Source: Sphingomonas xinjiangensis (lineage in GTDB: Bacteria; Pseudomonadota; Alphaproteobacteria; Sphingomonadales; Sphingomonadaceae). Taken from it: a stretch of 64,000 bases of DNA. Position numbers and translations under genes: made by a program. The DNA lies in assembly GCF_014199255.1 (NCBI RefSeq), contig NZ_JACIJF010000002.1, positions 248,001-312,000 on the forward strand, read 5' to 3'. Under the pieces are notes generated by a model. That model searched no databases. It was not told where the DNA came from and saw only the letters and a program-made list of their open reading frames with translations. Numbering within the stretch: the stretch's first letter is position 1; each line of letters begins with the position of its first letter. Positions 1 through 9,026 of the stretch are shown here, piece after piece.

Positions 1-383
1 CCATAGCCGAACATGCGCCCCTGCTCCGCAGTCGCTTCGAACTTGGCCCAATTGTTAGTCACCGCCTGCTCCACCGGCCCTGCCGCGAAGAACAGCCAGC
101 GATAATAATCGGCACGCTCTGCGGGTTGCGGCGCCAATCCCGCATCGGGGAACGTCTCGGCCAGATAGGCGCAGATCGCCGCGCACTCGGTCACGATCTT
201 GCCGCCATGCACGATCGCCGGCACCTTCCCCATCGGATTGATCGCCCGATACGCCGTGTCCTTCATCGTCGTGCCATAGTCGACGATCTCGGTCCGGTAC
301 GGCGCCCCCACCTCTTCAAGCATCCACCGGATGATGCGCCCGCGCGATTGTGGGTTGGTGTAGAAAACCAGTTCGTCCGACAT
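1..383 (-). CDS. Glutathione S-transferase family protein (3' end outside window)
   Basis: The N-terminal 127 residues or so of a GST-type protein; the C-terminal helical domain continues beyond base 1. The start is the ATG whose complement lies at 381-383, giving MSDELVFYTNPQSRGR, a thioredoxin-fold start in which the Asn-Pro-Gln-Ser-Arg-Gly-Arg loop sits where the glutathione-activating residue is found. A conserved cis-proline segment (GKVPAI) and the ECAAICAYLAE stretch follow, as expected for the glutathione site. Cytosolic detoxification or thiol transfer is inferred from the family; the substrate cannot be told. Confidence 0.85.
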   Translation of the reverse strand, partial: MSDELVFYTNPQSRGRIIRWMLEEVGAPYRTEIVDYGTTMKDTAYRAINPMGKVPAIVHGGKIVTECAAICAYLAETFPDAGLAPQPAERADYYRWLFFAAGPVEQAVTNNWAKFEATAEQGRMFGY

Positions 384-460
384 GCCACGTCTCCCCTTGT
401 TGATACAAGAACATATCATGAACTCTCAAATCCTCGAGTCAAGGGTCGACTGTCCGGGAT

Positions 461-1285
461 TCACGTTTTCCGCGTCCACAAGAGCGTAGCCAGCAACCGC
501 CCCCAGGCCCGCTCGGCCTGCGCCGGATTGTACGCCCGGCTGTCGGGCGGGCACCACCCGTGCAGCGTCCCGGCATACACCTCAATCTCCGCCGGCACCT
601 TCGCCGCGGCGAACGCCGCAGCGAGCTTGTCCTTGTCGCCAGGAGCCCGCGCGTCATCGTTCTCGGCCACCGCGAATAGATACCGCCCCTTCATCTGCGG
701 TACGAGCAGCAGCGGACTGTCGGGCCCGTCTGCCGCAAGCCCGCCGCCGTGGAAGCTCGCCCCGGCCCGCACCCGCGCCGGGTTCGCCGCCGCCGTCCGC
801 ATCATCATCGGCCCGCCCATGCAATAGCCGGTGACGCCCACCCCGCTTCCCGTATCCACTTCCCGCTGCGCATCAAGGAACGCGACAAAGGCGATCGAGT
901 CCCGCGTCGTGCCCTCGGGTGTGAGTGCCTTGCGGAACGGCTCGATCCGTTGCCGCACCGCAGGCTGGTCGAACGACTCACCAGCTTGCACGAACGGCGT
1001 CTTGGTCGAGCGGTAGAACTGGTTCACCGTCAGCACCGCATAACCCGACTGGGCCAGCCTGTCGGCCATCCGGCGGAACGCAGGCCGTAGTCCCATGATG
1101 TCCGGCCAGACGAGCACCGCCGGATGCCTGCCACTCGCCGGCGCGACGAAATAGGCGTCGGCATTTCCGTCGGGCGTGCGGATGGTCACGTCCCTGCCTT
1201 TCACCGCCAGCGCGTTCGCCGGGCTCGGCAGCAGCACCGAAACACCTGCCGCCGCTGCCGCCGTGGCGAAGCTTCGCCGCGTCAT
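461..1285 (-). CDS. Exported dienelactone hydrolase family protein
   Basis: About 274 residues from the ATG at 1285, chosen because it opens a Tat-like signal (MTRRSF, then an Ala-rich hydrophobic run ending near PANA). An in-frame start at 1333 would add 16 residues before the twin arginine. The mature part is an alpha/beta-hydrolase of the dienelactone hydrolase type: nucleophile elbow GYCMGG with Cys near residue 155, an acidic residue in AENDD near 210, and His in LHGW near 242, so the Cys-Asp-His triad is complete. Members cleave cyclic esters or lactones; here the enzyme is probably periplasmic. The substrate is unknown. Confidence 0.85.
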   Translation of the reverse strand: MTRRSFATAAAAAGVSVLLPSPANALAVKGRDVTIRTPDGNADAYFVAPASGRHPAVLVWPDIMGLRPAFRRMADRLAQSGYAVLTVNQFYRSTKTPFVQAGESFDQPAVRQRIEPFRKALTPEGTTRDSIAFVAFLDAQREVDTGSGVGVTGYCMGGPMMMRTAAANPARVRAGASFHGGGLAADGPDSPLLLVPQMKGRYLFAVAENDDARAPGDKDKLAAAFAAAKVPAEIEVYAGTLHGWCPPDSRAYNPAQAERAWGRLLATLLWTRKT

Positions 1286-1403
1286 TGCGCCCAGGTGACG
1301 GTCGTTATCGGCTGCGGTCCATTCGTCGCACATCGCTGCTCTCCCGAAGGTGTGGGGAGAAGCTATAGCGTTTCACCGCGCCCGCAAGGCCGCTGCTTTC
1401 GCC

Positions 1404-1440
1404 AAAAGAAAACGGGCCCCGGCGCCTGCCGAAGCCCGTT
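1404..1440 (-). terminator. Rho-independent terminator after trcR
   Basis: Read on the minus strand, AACGGGC pairs with GCCCGTT around a GC-rich loop and is followed by TTCTTTT. It lies about 20 bases past the trcR stop codon and ends that transcript before the dienelactone hydrolase gene. Confidence 0.75.
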
Positions 1441-1459
1441 CCCATTCGCTTCGAAGAAC

Positions 1460-2134
1460 TCAGTGTTTGAACAGCGTCTCGGCAGTGTGCTCGACACGAA
1501 CCTCGCTCGGCTCTTCGCCATCGTTCACATGCGCGGCAGCCTGGCGCTCGGCACGCAGCTGCTCGATCAGCGCCTCGCGGTCGCCCTCCAAACGCGTGTC
1601 GGTCGGCGCCTCGATGCCCGCTGCCTTGGCAGCCTTGGCTACCAGTGCGTCCAGCTCACGCTGCGAGCAAAGCCCCAGCGTCACCGGATCCTTGGGCACG
1701 ATGTTGGCGATGTTCCAATGGCTGCGGTCGCGAATCGCGGCGATGGTCGTGCGGGTGGTGCCGATCAGCTTGCCGATCGCCCCGTCCGATACCTCCGGGT
1801 GGTTGCGCAGGATCCAGGCGATGCCGTCCGGCTTGTCCTGGCGCTTGGACACCGGCGTGTAGCGCGGCCCCTTGGTGCGCCGAACCTGCTCGGGGCCCTT
1901 CAGCATCTTGAGCACGTAGTTCGAGTTCGCCTGCCCCTTCTCGATCTCTTCCATCGTCACCTCGTGCGCGCGGACAGGATCGCGGCCGGTGAGCTTCGTG
2001 GCCGCGGTATCATCGGCAATCGCCTGCACCTCAAGGATATGGAGCCCGCAGAACTCGGCGATCTGCTCGAAAGAAAGCGACGTATTGTCGACCAGCCAGG
2101 AAGCGGTCGCATGCGGCATCAGCGGCTGGGCCAC
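1460..2134 (-). CDS. trcR: Cell-cycle transcriptional regulator TrcR (DUF1013)
   Basis: 224 residues. The GTG at 2134 is chosen because GGAG stands about eight bases upstream and the product then begins MAQPLMPHATASWLVDN, the usual start of this family; an in-frame start at 2179 has no support. The protein has two helix-turn-helix-like blocks (LSFEQIAEFCGLHILEVQAI and SDGAIGKLIGTTRTTIAAIR) separated by a conserved linker, as in the alphaproteobacterial DUF1013/TrcR proteins that act with RNA polymerase in cell-cycle gene expression. It is a single-gene transcript with its own terminator. Confidence 0.9.
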   Translation of the reverse strand: MAQPLMPHATASWLVDNTSLSFEQIAEFCGLHILEVQAIADDTAATKLTGRDPVRAHEVTMEEIEKGQANSNYVLKMLKGPEQVRRTKGPRYTPVSKRQDKPDGIAWILRNHPEVSDGAIGKLIGTTRTTIAAIRDRSHWNIANIVPKDPVTLGLCSQRELDALVAKAAKAAGIEAPTDTRLEGDREALIEQLRAERQAAAHVNDGEEPSEVRVEHTAETLFKH

Positions 2135-2259
2135 GATAGTCTCCAGAAACAATAAGGGCCGCCCTTCACGGGCGGCCATTCATGGCAGTGACTTAGTGCG
2201 CGAAAGAAGCAAGGGCAAGATATTACCGAGGCATAGCGATTCGCGGCGGCCGCTCCGAC

Positions 2260-3306
2260 TTACGCCGCGGCCTGTTCGTCTCGCATCGGATACAGCGCCT
2301 GAAGAAACTGCTGTGCGCTCGCCTCCCAGGTGAAGCTGCGACCATAGCCGGCGCACGCCGCCCGATCCTTCGTCAGCGCCTCGGCGATGGCCTCGGTCAG
2401 GTCCGGCGCCATCGCGCCGACCTCTGGCGTCAGCACGTCGATCGGTCCCGTCACCGGATATCCCGCTACCGGAACACCGCATGCCAGTGCCTCGATCATC
2501 ACCAGCCCGAACGTGTCGGTCTTGCTGGGAAACACAAAGACGTCCGCCGCCGCATAGGCGGAGCCTAGTTGCTCTCCGAACAAGGGCCCGAGGAAATGAA
2601 CGTCAGGAAAGCGCGCCTCTAGCCCGGCACGTGCCGGGCCATCCCCGACGACGACTTTGGTACCGGGATGATCGGTGCGCAGGAACGCCTCCAGGTTCTT
2701 TTCGACCGCGACGCGGCCCACGTACAACTGCACCGGCCTAGGCAAATCCTGCATAACGGAATGCGGGTGCTGGTCAGGTCGAAAGTGGGAAAGGTCGACC
2801 CCGCGTCCCCAATGCTTCACTTGGCCAAGGCCGTGATCCACCAGCGACTGCCGGATAGACGGGGTCGACGCAAGGATCGCCTGGCTCGCCGCATGAAACC
2901 AGCGGATATAACGCCAAATCCACTCCGCCGGCACACCCGAGCGCGCCGAGACATAATCGGGAAATTGCGTGTGATAAGCAGTGGTGAACGGCATGCCATG
3001 GCGCAGGCACCACCGTCGCGCCGCAATGCAGAGGGGTCCTTCCGTGGCCAGATGGATCGCTGTCGGCCGGAACCTTTCCAATAGAGCACCGACGCTCGCG
3101 GTGCGCGCCAGGGCAAGCCGAATCTCCGGATAGGTGGGGCACGGCAGCGAGTGGAACAGGTCGGGTGAAATCACCTCGACTTCATGCCCCTGCCCTTCCA
3201 GCACCCGCCGGACGGATTTGAGCGTGCGGACGACGCCGTTGACCTGGGGCTCCCAGGCATCGGTTACAATTGCGATGCGCACCGGTTCGGCCTCCGCCGC
3301 CGTCAC
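2260..3306 (-). CDS. Glycosyltransferase family 4 (GT-B) protein
   Basis: About 348 residues from the GTG at 3306. This start overlaps the stop of the upstream phosphoesterase gene as GTGA, so the two are translationally coupled. The N-terminal Rossmann half opens RIAIVTDAWEPQVNGVVRTL, typical of mannosyl- or glucosyl-transferases acting on lipid acceptors; the C-terminal half has YVGRVAVEKNLEAF and the donor-binding Glu motif in FGLVMIEALACGVPVAG. The pairing with an LpxH-like enzyme suggests glycolipid or envelope lipid synthesis at the inner membrane, but sugar donor and acceptor are not determined by the sequence. Confidence 0.88.
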   Translation of the reverse strand: MTAAEAEPVRIAIVTDAWEPQVNGVVRTLKSVRRVLEGQGHEVEVISPDLFHSLPCPTYPEIRLALARTASVGALLERFRPTAIHLATEGPLCIAARRWCLRHGMPFTTAYHTQFPDYVSARSGVPAEWIWRYIRWFHAASQAILASTPSIRQSLVDHGLGQVKHWGRGVDLSHFRPDQHPHSVMQDLPRPVQLYVGRVAVEKNLEAFLRTDHPGTKVVVGDGPARAGLEARFPDVHFLGPLFGEQLGSAYAAADVFVFPSKTDTFGLVMIEALACGVPVAGYPVTGPIDVLTPEVGAMAPDLTEAIAEALTKDRAACAGYGRSFTWEASAQQFLQALYPMRDEQAAA

Positions 3307-4178
3307 GCCGCCGCCAGTCTGACCTCGGATTCGGGCGCTTCCCGCGCGGCGATTTCCTCGGCCCAATGGAGAAGTTCCATGGATCCGTCGTAATGCTCCA
3401 CCAGCGCGGTGCAACCCTCTACCCAATCGCCATCGTTATAATATGCGATTCCGGCGATGTCGCGCATTTCCGCCTTGTGGATGTGGCCGGCGATAACGCC
3501 GTCGACGCGCCGCACGCTTGCCTCGTGCGCGACGATTTCCTCAAATTTAGAGATGAAGGACACTGCGTTCTTCACCTTCTGCTTGGCGTATTTGCTGAGC
3601 GACCAATAGGGTAGGTTCATCGAACGGCGGACGACGTTCAGCCACCGGTTCAGCGCCATCATCGCCTCATATGCCGCATCACCCAGATATGCGAGCCAGC
3701 GATGCGACATCGTGATCGCGTCGAACTCGTCGCCATGCAGCACCAGCAGCCGCCGGCCGTCGGCGGTTTCGTGCACTGCCTGGCGCCTGATGTGCACTCC
3801 ACCGAAATTCAGCCCTGTGAACTGGCGGAACATCTCGTCATGGTTGCCGGGAATATAGACGATCTCGGTGCCGCGCTTCGCTCGCTTCAGTATGCGCCAG
3901 ACGATGTCATTATGCGCAGCCGGCCAATAGAAGCGTTTCTTAAGCGCCCATCCATCAAATATGTCGCCAACCAAATACATCTTCTCGCTGTCGACATGAT
4001 CGAGAAAGTCTATCAGCATCGCCGCGTTGCAGCCGCGCGTGCCAAGATGCACGTCCGAAATCCAAACAGTGCGGTATTGGCGGCGCCCAGCGATGATCCG
4101 CTCGGGAATCGCTGGTTTGCTGGCCTGAAAATCGGAAAGATGCGTCGCATCGAAAGGAAGCCTGGTGATCGTCGCCAT
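3303..4178 (-). CDS. UDP-2,3-diacylglucosamine diphosphatase-like metallophosphoesterase
   Basis: About 291 residues from the ATG at 4178; a TTG at 4208 in the same frame is the alternative. All the metal-binding blocks of the calcineurin-like fold are present: SDVHLG (41-46), GDIFD (71-75), GNHDE (111-115), a central HGDEFD and GHIH near 230. The spacing resembles LpxH and LpxH-like enzymes that hydrolyse the pyrophosphate of UDP-diacylglucosamine. The coupled glycosyltransferase downstream fits an envelope-lipid role. Whether this is the essential lipid A enzyme or a paralogue cannot be decided from the window, so no symbol is given. Confidence 0.85.
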   Translation of the reverse strand: MATITRLPFDATHLSDFQASKPAIPERIIAGRRQYRTVWISDVHLGTRGCNAAMLIDFLDHVDSEKMYLVGDIFDGWALKKRFYWPAAHNDIVWRILKRAKRGTEIVYIPGNHDEMFRQFTGLNFGGVHIRRQAVHETADGRRLLVLHGDEFDAITMSHRWLAYLGDAAYEAMMALNRWLNVVRRSMNLPYWSLSKYAKQKVKNAVSFISKFEEIVAHEASVRRVDGVIAGHIHKAEMRDIAGIAYYNDGDWVEGCTALVEHYDGSMELLHWAEEIAAREAPESEVRLAAA

Positions 4179-4348
4179 GGCCGAGGTCCCCGCTGAGCCG
4201 TTGCCCAAAGCTTGTATGCCGCATGTTTGTTACAACATGAATTTGTCTGCCGCTTAGGGGAGCCGGCTGGCATATGCCCTGAGACATGCACCGCTTCTCA
4301 ACAACTATTCGGCTAGACCGCCATTCGTAAACGTGGAAGGGATCAGAG

Positions 4349-5071
4349 ATGTTAGGGCGGCTTCGCTCACGCCTTCGTGGAAGAAGCCCTGCGGACTTGG
4401 CCGAACTCGCGGTCAAGAATGTCACGCATCTGATGACCACGCTGTCCTCGGCAAATCGCGCACGTCGCGTGCAAGACCGCGCATTCGATCAACAATGGGG
4501 CACCGACACCAGCGGCGGCGTCGGCGTACATGATCTAGGCTTTGATCCGGCGATCATCGATCAATGCCGCCGCTACGACCCGAGCGATGCGGCGATGCTG
4601 CGCGAGCCCGTCGAACTGCTCGGCATCGTCCCCGCGCGATGCGATTTCATCGATTACGGGGCCGGCAAGGGGCGGATGCTCATGCTGGCAATGCAGATGG
4701 GCTTCAAGTCCGTGACGGGCGTCGAACTAGCCGGGAGCCTTTGCGAGATCGCACGCGACAACCTCCAACGCTTCACGGCGCGCAGCGGCATCCAATCCGA
4801 TGCGGCGATCGTACAGGCGGACGCCACGTCCTACACTCCCGCCGGCGCGCACATCGTCGCATATTTCTACAATCCTTTCGGCGCGCAGATCATGCGGGAG
4901 GTTCAACTCCAGCTAGAGCGCGCGCTCGCGATGGAGACCGATTGCGTCACCATCATCTATGCCAATCCCGAGCATCACCGGATCTACGCCGACAATCCTC
5001 GGTGGATGCCAGGCCCATCGCTGACCGGCATCGCGACCTTTACAGCCGAAGCGGCTGTCTTCCGGGCCTGA
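4349..5071 (+). CDS. Class I SAM-dependent methyltransferase
   Basis: 240 residues, starting with ATG at 4349. Motif I is DFIDYGAGKGRML near residues 98-110, followed by an acidic strand end (VTGVELAG) and a YFYNPFG motif in the place of motif IV, so the AdoMet fold looks complete. The first 60 residues form a basic extension. It is divergent from the LpxH-like operon and convergent with the quinone oxidoreductase gene. The YNPFG signature recurs in small methyltransferases of unknown substrate; the target here is unknown. Confidence 0.8.
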   Translation: MLGRLRSRLRGRSPADLAELAVKNVTHLMTTLSSANRARRVQDRAFDQQWGTDTSGGVGVHDLGFDPAIIDQCRRYDPSDAAMLREPVELLGIVPARCDFIDYGAGKGRMLMLAMQMGFKSVTGVELAGSLCEIARDNLQRFTARSGIQSDAAIVQADATSYTPAGAHIVAYFYNPFGAQIMREVQLQLERALAMETDCVTIIYANPEHHRIYADNPRWMPGPSLTGIATFTAEAAVFRA

Positions 5072-5097
5072 GACGCGCTCGTAGGCAGCGCGCCGGG

Positions 5098-6099
5098 TCA
5101 CGCCTCGATCGTCAGCACGATCTTGCCTACGTGATCGCCTGCTTCCATGCGGCGATGTGCGTCTGCGGCCTCTGCCAAAGGGAACACGCTGTCGATGACC
5201 GGCTTCAACTTGCCGGCCTCGACGTGGGGCCACACCGTGCGGGCGATTTCGTCGGCGACCATGGTCTTGAAGCTTTTGTCGCGCGGGCGCAGCGTCGATC
5301 CAGTCAGGGTCAGCCGCTTGCGCATTACGGGCCAAATGGGGATTGCAGCCTCTCCGCCGCGCTGGGCAGCGATCGAGACGTGCCGCCCCTCCTCCGCCAG
5401 GCACTGGATGTTGCGGGCGACGTAATCACCGCCGACCATGTCGAGCACCACGTCGACGCCCCTGCCTCCCGTAATCTCCTGGACGCGCGCCACAAAGTCC
5501 TCGTCACGATAGTTGATCGCGTGGTCCGCCCCGATCCGGCGCGCCGCATCGCACTTGGCGTCCGACCCCGCAGTCACGATGATGCTGAGCTCGAACAGCT
5601 TGGCCAAGCCGATCGCCATCGTACCGATCCCGCTGGTGCCGCCATGCACCAGGATCCAGTCGCCCGCCGAGGCATAAGCGCGCTCGAACACGTTGGTCCA
5701 CACGGTGAACAGCGTTTCCGGCATCGCCGCCGCTTCGACCATGCTCAGCGCCTCGGGCACATGCAGGCACTGGCCAAAGGGCGCCGTTGCGTATTGCGCA
5801 TAGGCACCGCCGGTCACCAGCGCGCAGACCGGCTGACCGATCATCTCGCGCGGCACCTCGCCTCCTACCGCCACGATCTCTCCCGACAACTCCATGCCCA
5901 GGATGGAAGGTGCTCCCGCGGGCGGCGGGTACAGCCCCATGCGCTGCATCACCTCGGGCCGATTTACCCCGGCAGCCGCTACCTTGATCAGCACTTCGTC
6001 GTCACCGGGCCGCGGAACAGGCCGCTTCACCGGAACCAGAACCTCGGGGCCGCCCGGCTCGGCCGGATCGATCGCGAACATTGTTTCGGGCACGATCAT
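5098..6099 (-). CDS. NAD(P)H-quinone oxidoreductase, zinc-independent MDR family
   Basis: 333 residues from the ATG at 6099, giving MIVPETMFAI, which matches the PIG3-type quinone oxidoreductase start. An ATG at 6147 preceded by AGGGG would add 16 residues and is the alternative. It has the GroES-like N-terminal half (PEVMQRMGLYPPPAG, GMELSGEIVAVG) and a Rossmann NADPH site (VHGGTSGIGTMAIGLAK); the catalytic-zinc ligands of alcohol dehydrogenases are absent. Cytosolic reduction of quinones or enones is the family role. It is divergent from the DUF1192 gene, an arrangement I recall from other sphingomonads. Confidence 0.88.
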   Translation of the reverse strand: MIVPETMFAIDPAEPGGPEVLVPVKRPVPRPGDDEVLIKVAAAGVNRPEVMQRMGLYPPPAGAPSILGMELSGEIVAVGGEVPREMIGQPVCALVTGGAYAQYATAPFGQCLHVPEALSMVEAAAMPETLFTVWTNVFERAYASAGDWILVHGGTSGIGTMAIGLAKLFELSIIVTAGSDAKCDAARRIGADHAINYRDEDFVARVQEITGGRGVDVVLDMVGGDYVARNIQCLAEEGRHVSIAAQRGGEAAIPIWPVMRKRLTLTGSTLRPRDKSFKTMVADEIARTVWPHVEAGKLKPVIDSVFPLAEAADAHRRMEAGDHVGKIVLTIEA

Positions 6100-6175
6100 C
6101 CGTTCGTCGCTTTCAGCTTCCGTAGAATTCCGGCGTCTTATTGACATCGCCCCTGCCGCGGTCAACGCTGCCCCG

Positions 6176-6373
6176 ATGGACGCCGACGAAAATCTTCCGC
6201 GCCGTAAAGACGATCTGCTCGACGCGCTCGCCAGACAGGACCTAGACCCGCTCTCCGTGGACGAACTCGAAGCGCGCATTCTCGCCCTGGAGGCCGAAAT
6301 CGAGCGCAGCCGCGCCAAAATAGAGTACGCGGTTCACCACCGCGCAAGCGCCGACGCGCTATTCAGGAAATGA
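6176..6373 (+). CDS. DUF1192 domain protein
   Basis: 65 residues starting MDADENLPRRKDDLLDALA. The core DLDPLSVDELEARILALEAE followed by a basic helix and the terminal ASADALF motif is the whole DUF1192 pattern, a short coiled coil of unknown function widespread in alphaproteobacteria. The ATG at 6176 is used because the conserved part begins only a few residues later. It is divergent from the quinone oxidoreductase. Confidence 0.85.
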   Translation: MDADENLPRRKDDLLDALARQDLDPLSVDELEARILALEAEIERSRAKIEYAVHHRASADALFRK

Positions 6374-6511
6374 GCGTGGCGGCACGGAACCATGGGCCAA
6401 GCGCCCCTGATCTCCGAAGCCGGACGGCCATGCTTGATGCGGGGCGACGCCATCCCGACATAAAGACAAACGGGTCGCGTATCCCTTTCGGCCCACAGGA
6501 GTTATACCTGA

Positions 6512-8836
6512 ATGCCTAGTTTCGCCTCCGCGCTGGAATCTACCCTGCACAAGGCTTTGGAGGCCGCGTCCTCCCGCCGCCACGAATATGCGACGCTGGA
6601 GCACCTGCTGCTCGCGCTCGTCGACGATGAACATGCATCCAAGGTGATGAGCGCGTGCGGCGTTGATCTCGGTGAGATCAAGAACACCGTCGCGCATTAT
6701 CTCGACACCGAACTCGAAGCGCTCAAGGTCGATACAGCGACCGATCCGTCGCCCACCAGCGGCTTCCAGCGCGTCGTTCAGCGCGCGATCCTTCACGTGC
6801 AGTCGTCGGGCCGCGATGAAGTGACCGGCGCCAACGTGCTCGTCGCCTTGTTCAGCGAGCGGGAAAGCTATGCGGTCTATTTCCTGCAACAGCAGGACAT
6901 GAGCCGCCTCGACGCCGTCAGCTTCATCAGCCACGGCGTCGGCAAGGGGTCGGCCCCGGCCGAAGCCTCCACGCCCAAAGGCGCCGAAGAAGAAAAGGCA
7001 AAGGCGGATCCCAAGGGCGGCAAGAGCGAGAGTGCGCTCAAGCAGTTCACCGTGGACCTCAACGAAAAGGCGAAGAACGGCAAGGTCGATCCGCTGATCG
7101 GCCGGTCGGCCGAAGTCGATCGGACCGTGCAGATCCTGTGCCGCCGCTCGAAGAACAACCCGCTTTATGTGGGGGATCCCGGCGTCGGCAAGACCGCGAT
7201 CGCCGAAGGCCTCGCGCGCAAGATCGTCGAGGGCCAGGTGCCCGAGGTGCTGCTCGAAGCCGTGATTTACTCGCTCGACATGGGGGCGCTGCTTGCCGGC
7301 ACGCGCTATCGCGGCGATTTTGAAGAGCGGTTGAAGCAGGTCGTCAACGAGCTCGAGAAGCTGCCCCACGCGGTGCTGTTCATCGACGAGATCCACACGG
7401 TGATCGGTGCCGGCGCGACCAGCGGCGGCGCGATGGACGCGTCCAACCTGCTCAAGCCCGCGCTGTCGGGCGGCACGATCCGTTGCATCGGCTCGACCAC
7501 TTACAAGGAATTCCGCAACCACTTCGAGAAGGACCGGGCGCTGCTCCGTCGCTTCCAGAAGATCGACGTCAACGAGCCCTCGGTTGAGGACACGATCAAG
7601 ATCATCACCGGGCTGCGCACGGCGTTCGAGGGGCACCACCACGTCAAATACACTCCCGACGCGATCAAGTCGGCGGTGGAGCTCTCCGCGCGCTACATTA
7701 ACGACCGCAAGCTGCCCGACAAGGCGATCGATGTGATCGACGAAGTCGGCGCGATGCAGATGCTGGTGGCGCCCAACAAGCGCAAGAAGACGATCACCCC
7801 CAAGGAGATCGAGCAGGTGATCGCCACCATGGCGCGTATCCCGGCCAAGACCGTGTCGAGCGACGACACGCGGGTGCTCGCCAACATTGAAGGCGACTTG
7901 AAGCGGGTCGTGTTCGGGCAGGATGCGGCGATCGAAGTGCTGTCCTCGGCGATCAAGCTCAGCCGTGCAGGCCTGCGCGATCCCGACAAGCCGATCGGCA
8001 ACTATTTGTTCTCGGGCCCGACCGGCGTCGGCAAGACCGAAGTGGCGAAGCAGCTTGCCGAATTGCTCGGCATCCCGCTTCAGCGCTTCGACATGTCCGA
8101 ATATATGGAACGCCACAGCGTCTCGCGGCTGATCGGTGCGCCTCCCGGCTATGTCGGCTATGATCAGGGCGGCCTGCTCACCGACGCGGTCGATCAGAAC
8201 CCGCACTCGGTGCTGCTGCTCGACGAGATTGAAAAGGCGCATCCCGACCTTTTCAACATCCTGTTGCAGGTGATGGACAACGGCAAGCTCACCGATCACC
8301 ATGGCAAGACGGTCGATTTCAGGAACACCATCCTGATCATGACCACCAATGCCGGCGCATCGGACATGGCCAAGGAAAGCCTGGGCTTCGGAAATCTCGG
8401 CGGGCGCGAGGATGTCCAGGAGGAAGCAGTCAAGAACCTCTTCACCCCGGAATTCCGCAACCGTCTCGATGCGATCGTGCCGTTCGGCTATCTTCCACCC
8501 GAAGTGGTGGCGCGCGTGGTGGACAAGTTCATCCTCCAGCTCGAGCTCCAGCTGGCGGATCGCGGCGTCCACATCCAGCTCGACGACGAGTCGAAGGCGT
8601 GGCTCACCGAGCGTGGCTATGACAAGCTCTATGGTGCGCGCCCGATGGGCCGTTTGATCCAGGAGAAGATCAAGCAGCCGCTTGCCGAGGAGTTGCTGTT
8701 CGGCAAGCTCGTCCATGGCGGCGAGGTGCATGTGAAGATGAAGGACGGCGCGCTCGCATTTGAGACGATCCCCGCCGCGCCCAAAAAGCCCAAAAAGGGC
8801 AGCGGCAAGAAGACCGAGCCGGTAGAAGCCGAGTAA
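6512..8836 (+). CDS. clpA: ATP-dependent Clp protease ATP-binding subunit ClpA
   Basis: 774 residues, full length for ClpA. It has the N-terminal Clp repeat domain (SALESTLHKALEAAS and EHLLLALVDDEHAS), a first AAA+ module with Walker A GDPGVGKT near residue 222 and Walker B LFIDEIHT, no long ClpB-type coiled middle domain, and a second AAA+ module with GPTGVGKT near 503 and LLLDEIEKAHPD. The IGL-type ClpP-binding loop is present as ESLGFGN. It unfolds substrates for ClpP. A CAGGAG site precedes the ATG. The usual partner gene clpS is not next to it. A strong terminator follows. Confidence 0.97.
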   Translation: MPSFASALESTLHKALEAASSRRHEYATLEHLLLALVDDEHASKVMSACGVDLGEIKNTVAHYLDTELEALKVDTATDPSPTSGFQRVVQRAILHVQSSGRDEVTGANVLVALFSERESYAVYFLQQQDMSRLDAVSFISHGVGKGSAPAEASTPKGAEEEKAKADPKGGKSESALKQFTVDLNEKAKNGKVDPLIGRSAEVDRTVQILCRRSKNNPLYVGDPGVGKTAIAEGLARKIVEGQVPEVLLEAVIYSLDMGALLAGTRYRGDFEERLKQVVNELEKLPHAVLFIDEIHTVIGAGATSGGAMDASNLLKPALSGGTIRCIGSTTYKEFRNHFEKDRALLRRFQKIDVNEPSVEDTIKIITGLRTAFEGHHHVKYTPDAIKSAVELSARYINDRKLPDKAIDVIDEVGAMQMLVAPNKRKKTITPKEIEQVIATMARIPAKTVSSDDTRVLANIEGDLKRVVFGQDAAIEVLSSAIKLSRAGLRDPDKPIGNYLFSGPTGVGKTEVAKQLAELLGIPLQRFDMSEYMERHSVSRLIGAPPGYVGYDQGGLLTDAVDQNPHSVLLLDEIEKAHPDLFNILLQVMDNGKLTDHHGKTVDFRNTILIMTTNAGASDMAKESLGFGNLGGREDVQEEAVKNLFTPEFRNRLDAIVPFGYLPPEVVARVVDKFILQLELQLADRGVHIQLDDESKAWLTERGYDKLYGARPMGRLIQEKIKQPLAEELLFGKLVHGGEVHVKMKDGALAFETIPAAPKKPKKGSGKKTEPVEAE

Positions 8837-8852
8837 CTGCGGCGGTTATGAC

Positions 8853-8886
8853 AAAGGGCCTGGGACTTAAGTCTCGGCCCTTTTTG
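8853..8886 (+). terminator. Rho-independent terminator of clpA
   Basis: AAAGGGCC pairs with GGCCCTTT, with a second inner palindrome GGGACTTAAGTCTC, followed by TTTTTG. It lies 16 bases after the clpA stop codon. Confidence 0.88.
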
Positions 8887-8918
8887 TTTGTAGTCACACT
8901 GTTGGCAGTAGGAAAGCA

Positions 8919-8995
8919 GTTCCCCGGCGAAGGCCGGGCGAAGTTGCAACGGCGTCGAGATGGAAGACCTCCATCTTGTGCCTCGCCGGGGGAAC
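8919..8995. repeat. Long imperfect palindrome (REP-like)
   Basis: GTTCCCCGGCGAAGGC at the left pairs with GCCTCGCCGGGGGAAC at the right, and an inner GATGGA/TCCATC hairpin sits between them. It fills most of the convergent gap between clpA and the DUF418 gene. Its form is that of dispersed intergenic palindromes of sphingomonads; it may also help end transcription from either side. Confidence 0.6.
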
Positions 8996-9026
8996 CCTGG
9001 TCACGAGGCAGCTCCAGACCGCGGCG

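Noticed and set aside
6374-6511. clpS in front of clpA
   Set aside because: The 137-base gap is too short for clpS and no ClpS motif is seen on either strand.
6359-8731. A 790-codon open frame antisense to clpA
   Set aside because: It mirrors the clpA codons exactly and follows from the high-GC third position; clpA itself has full motifs.
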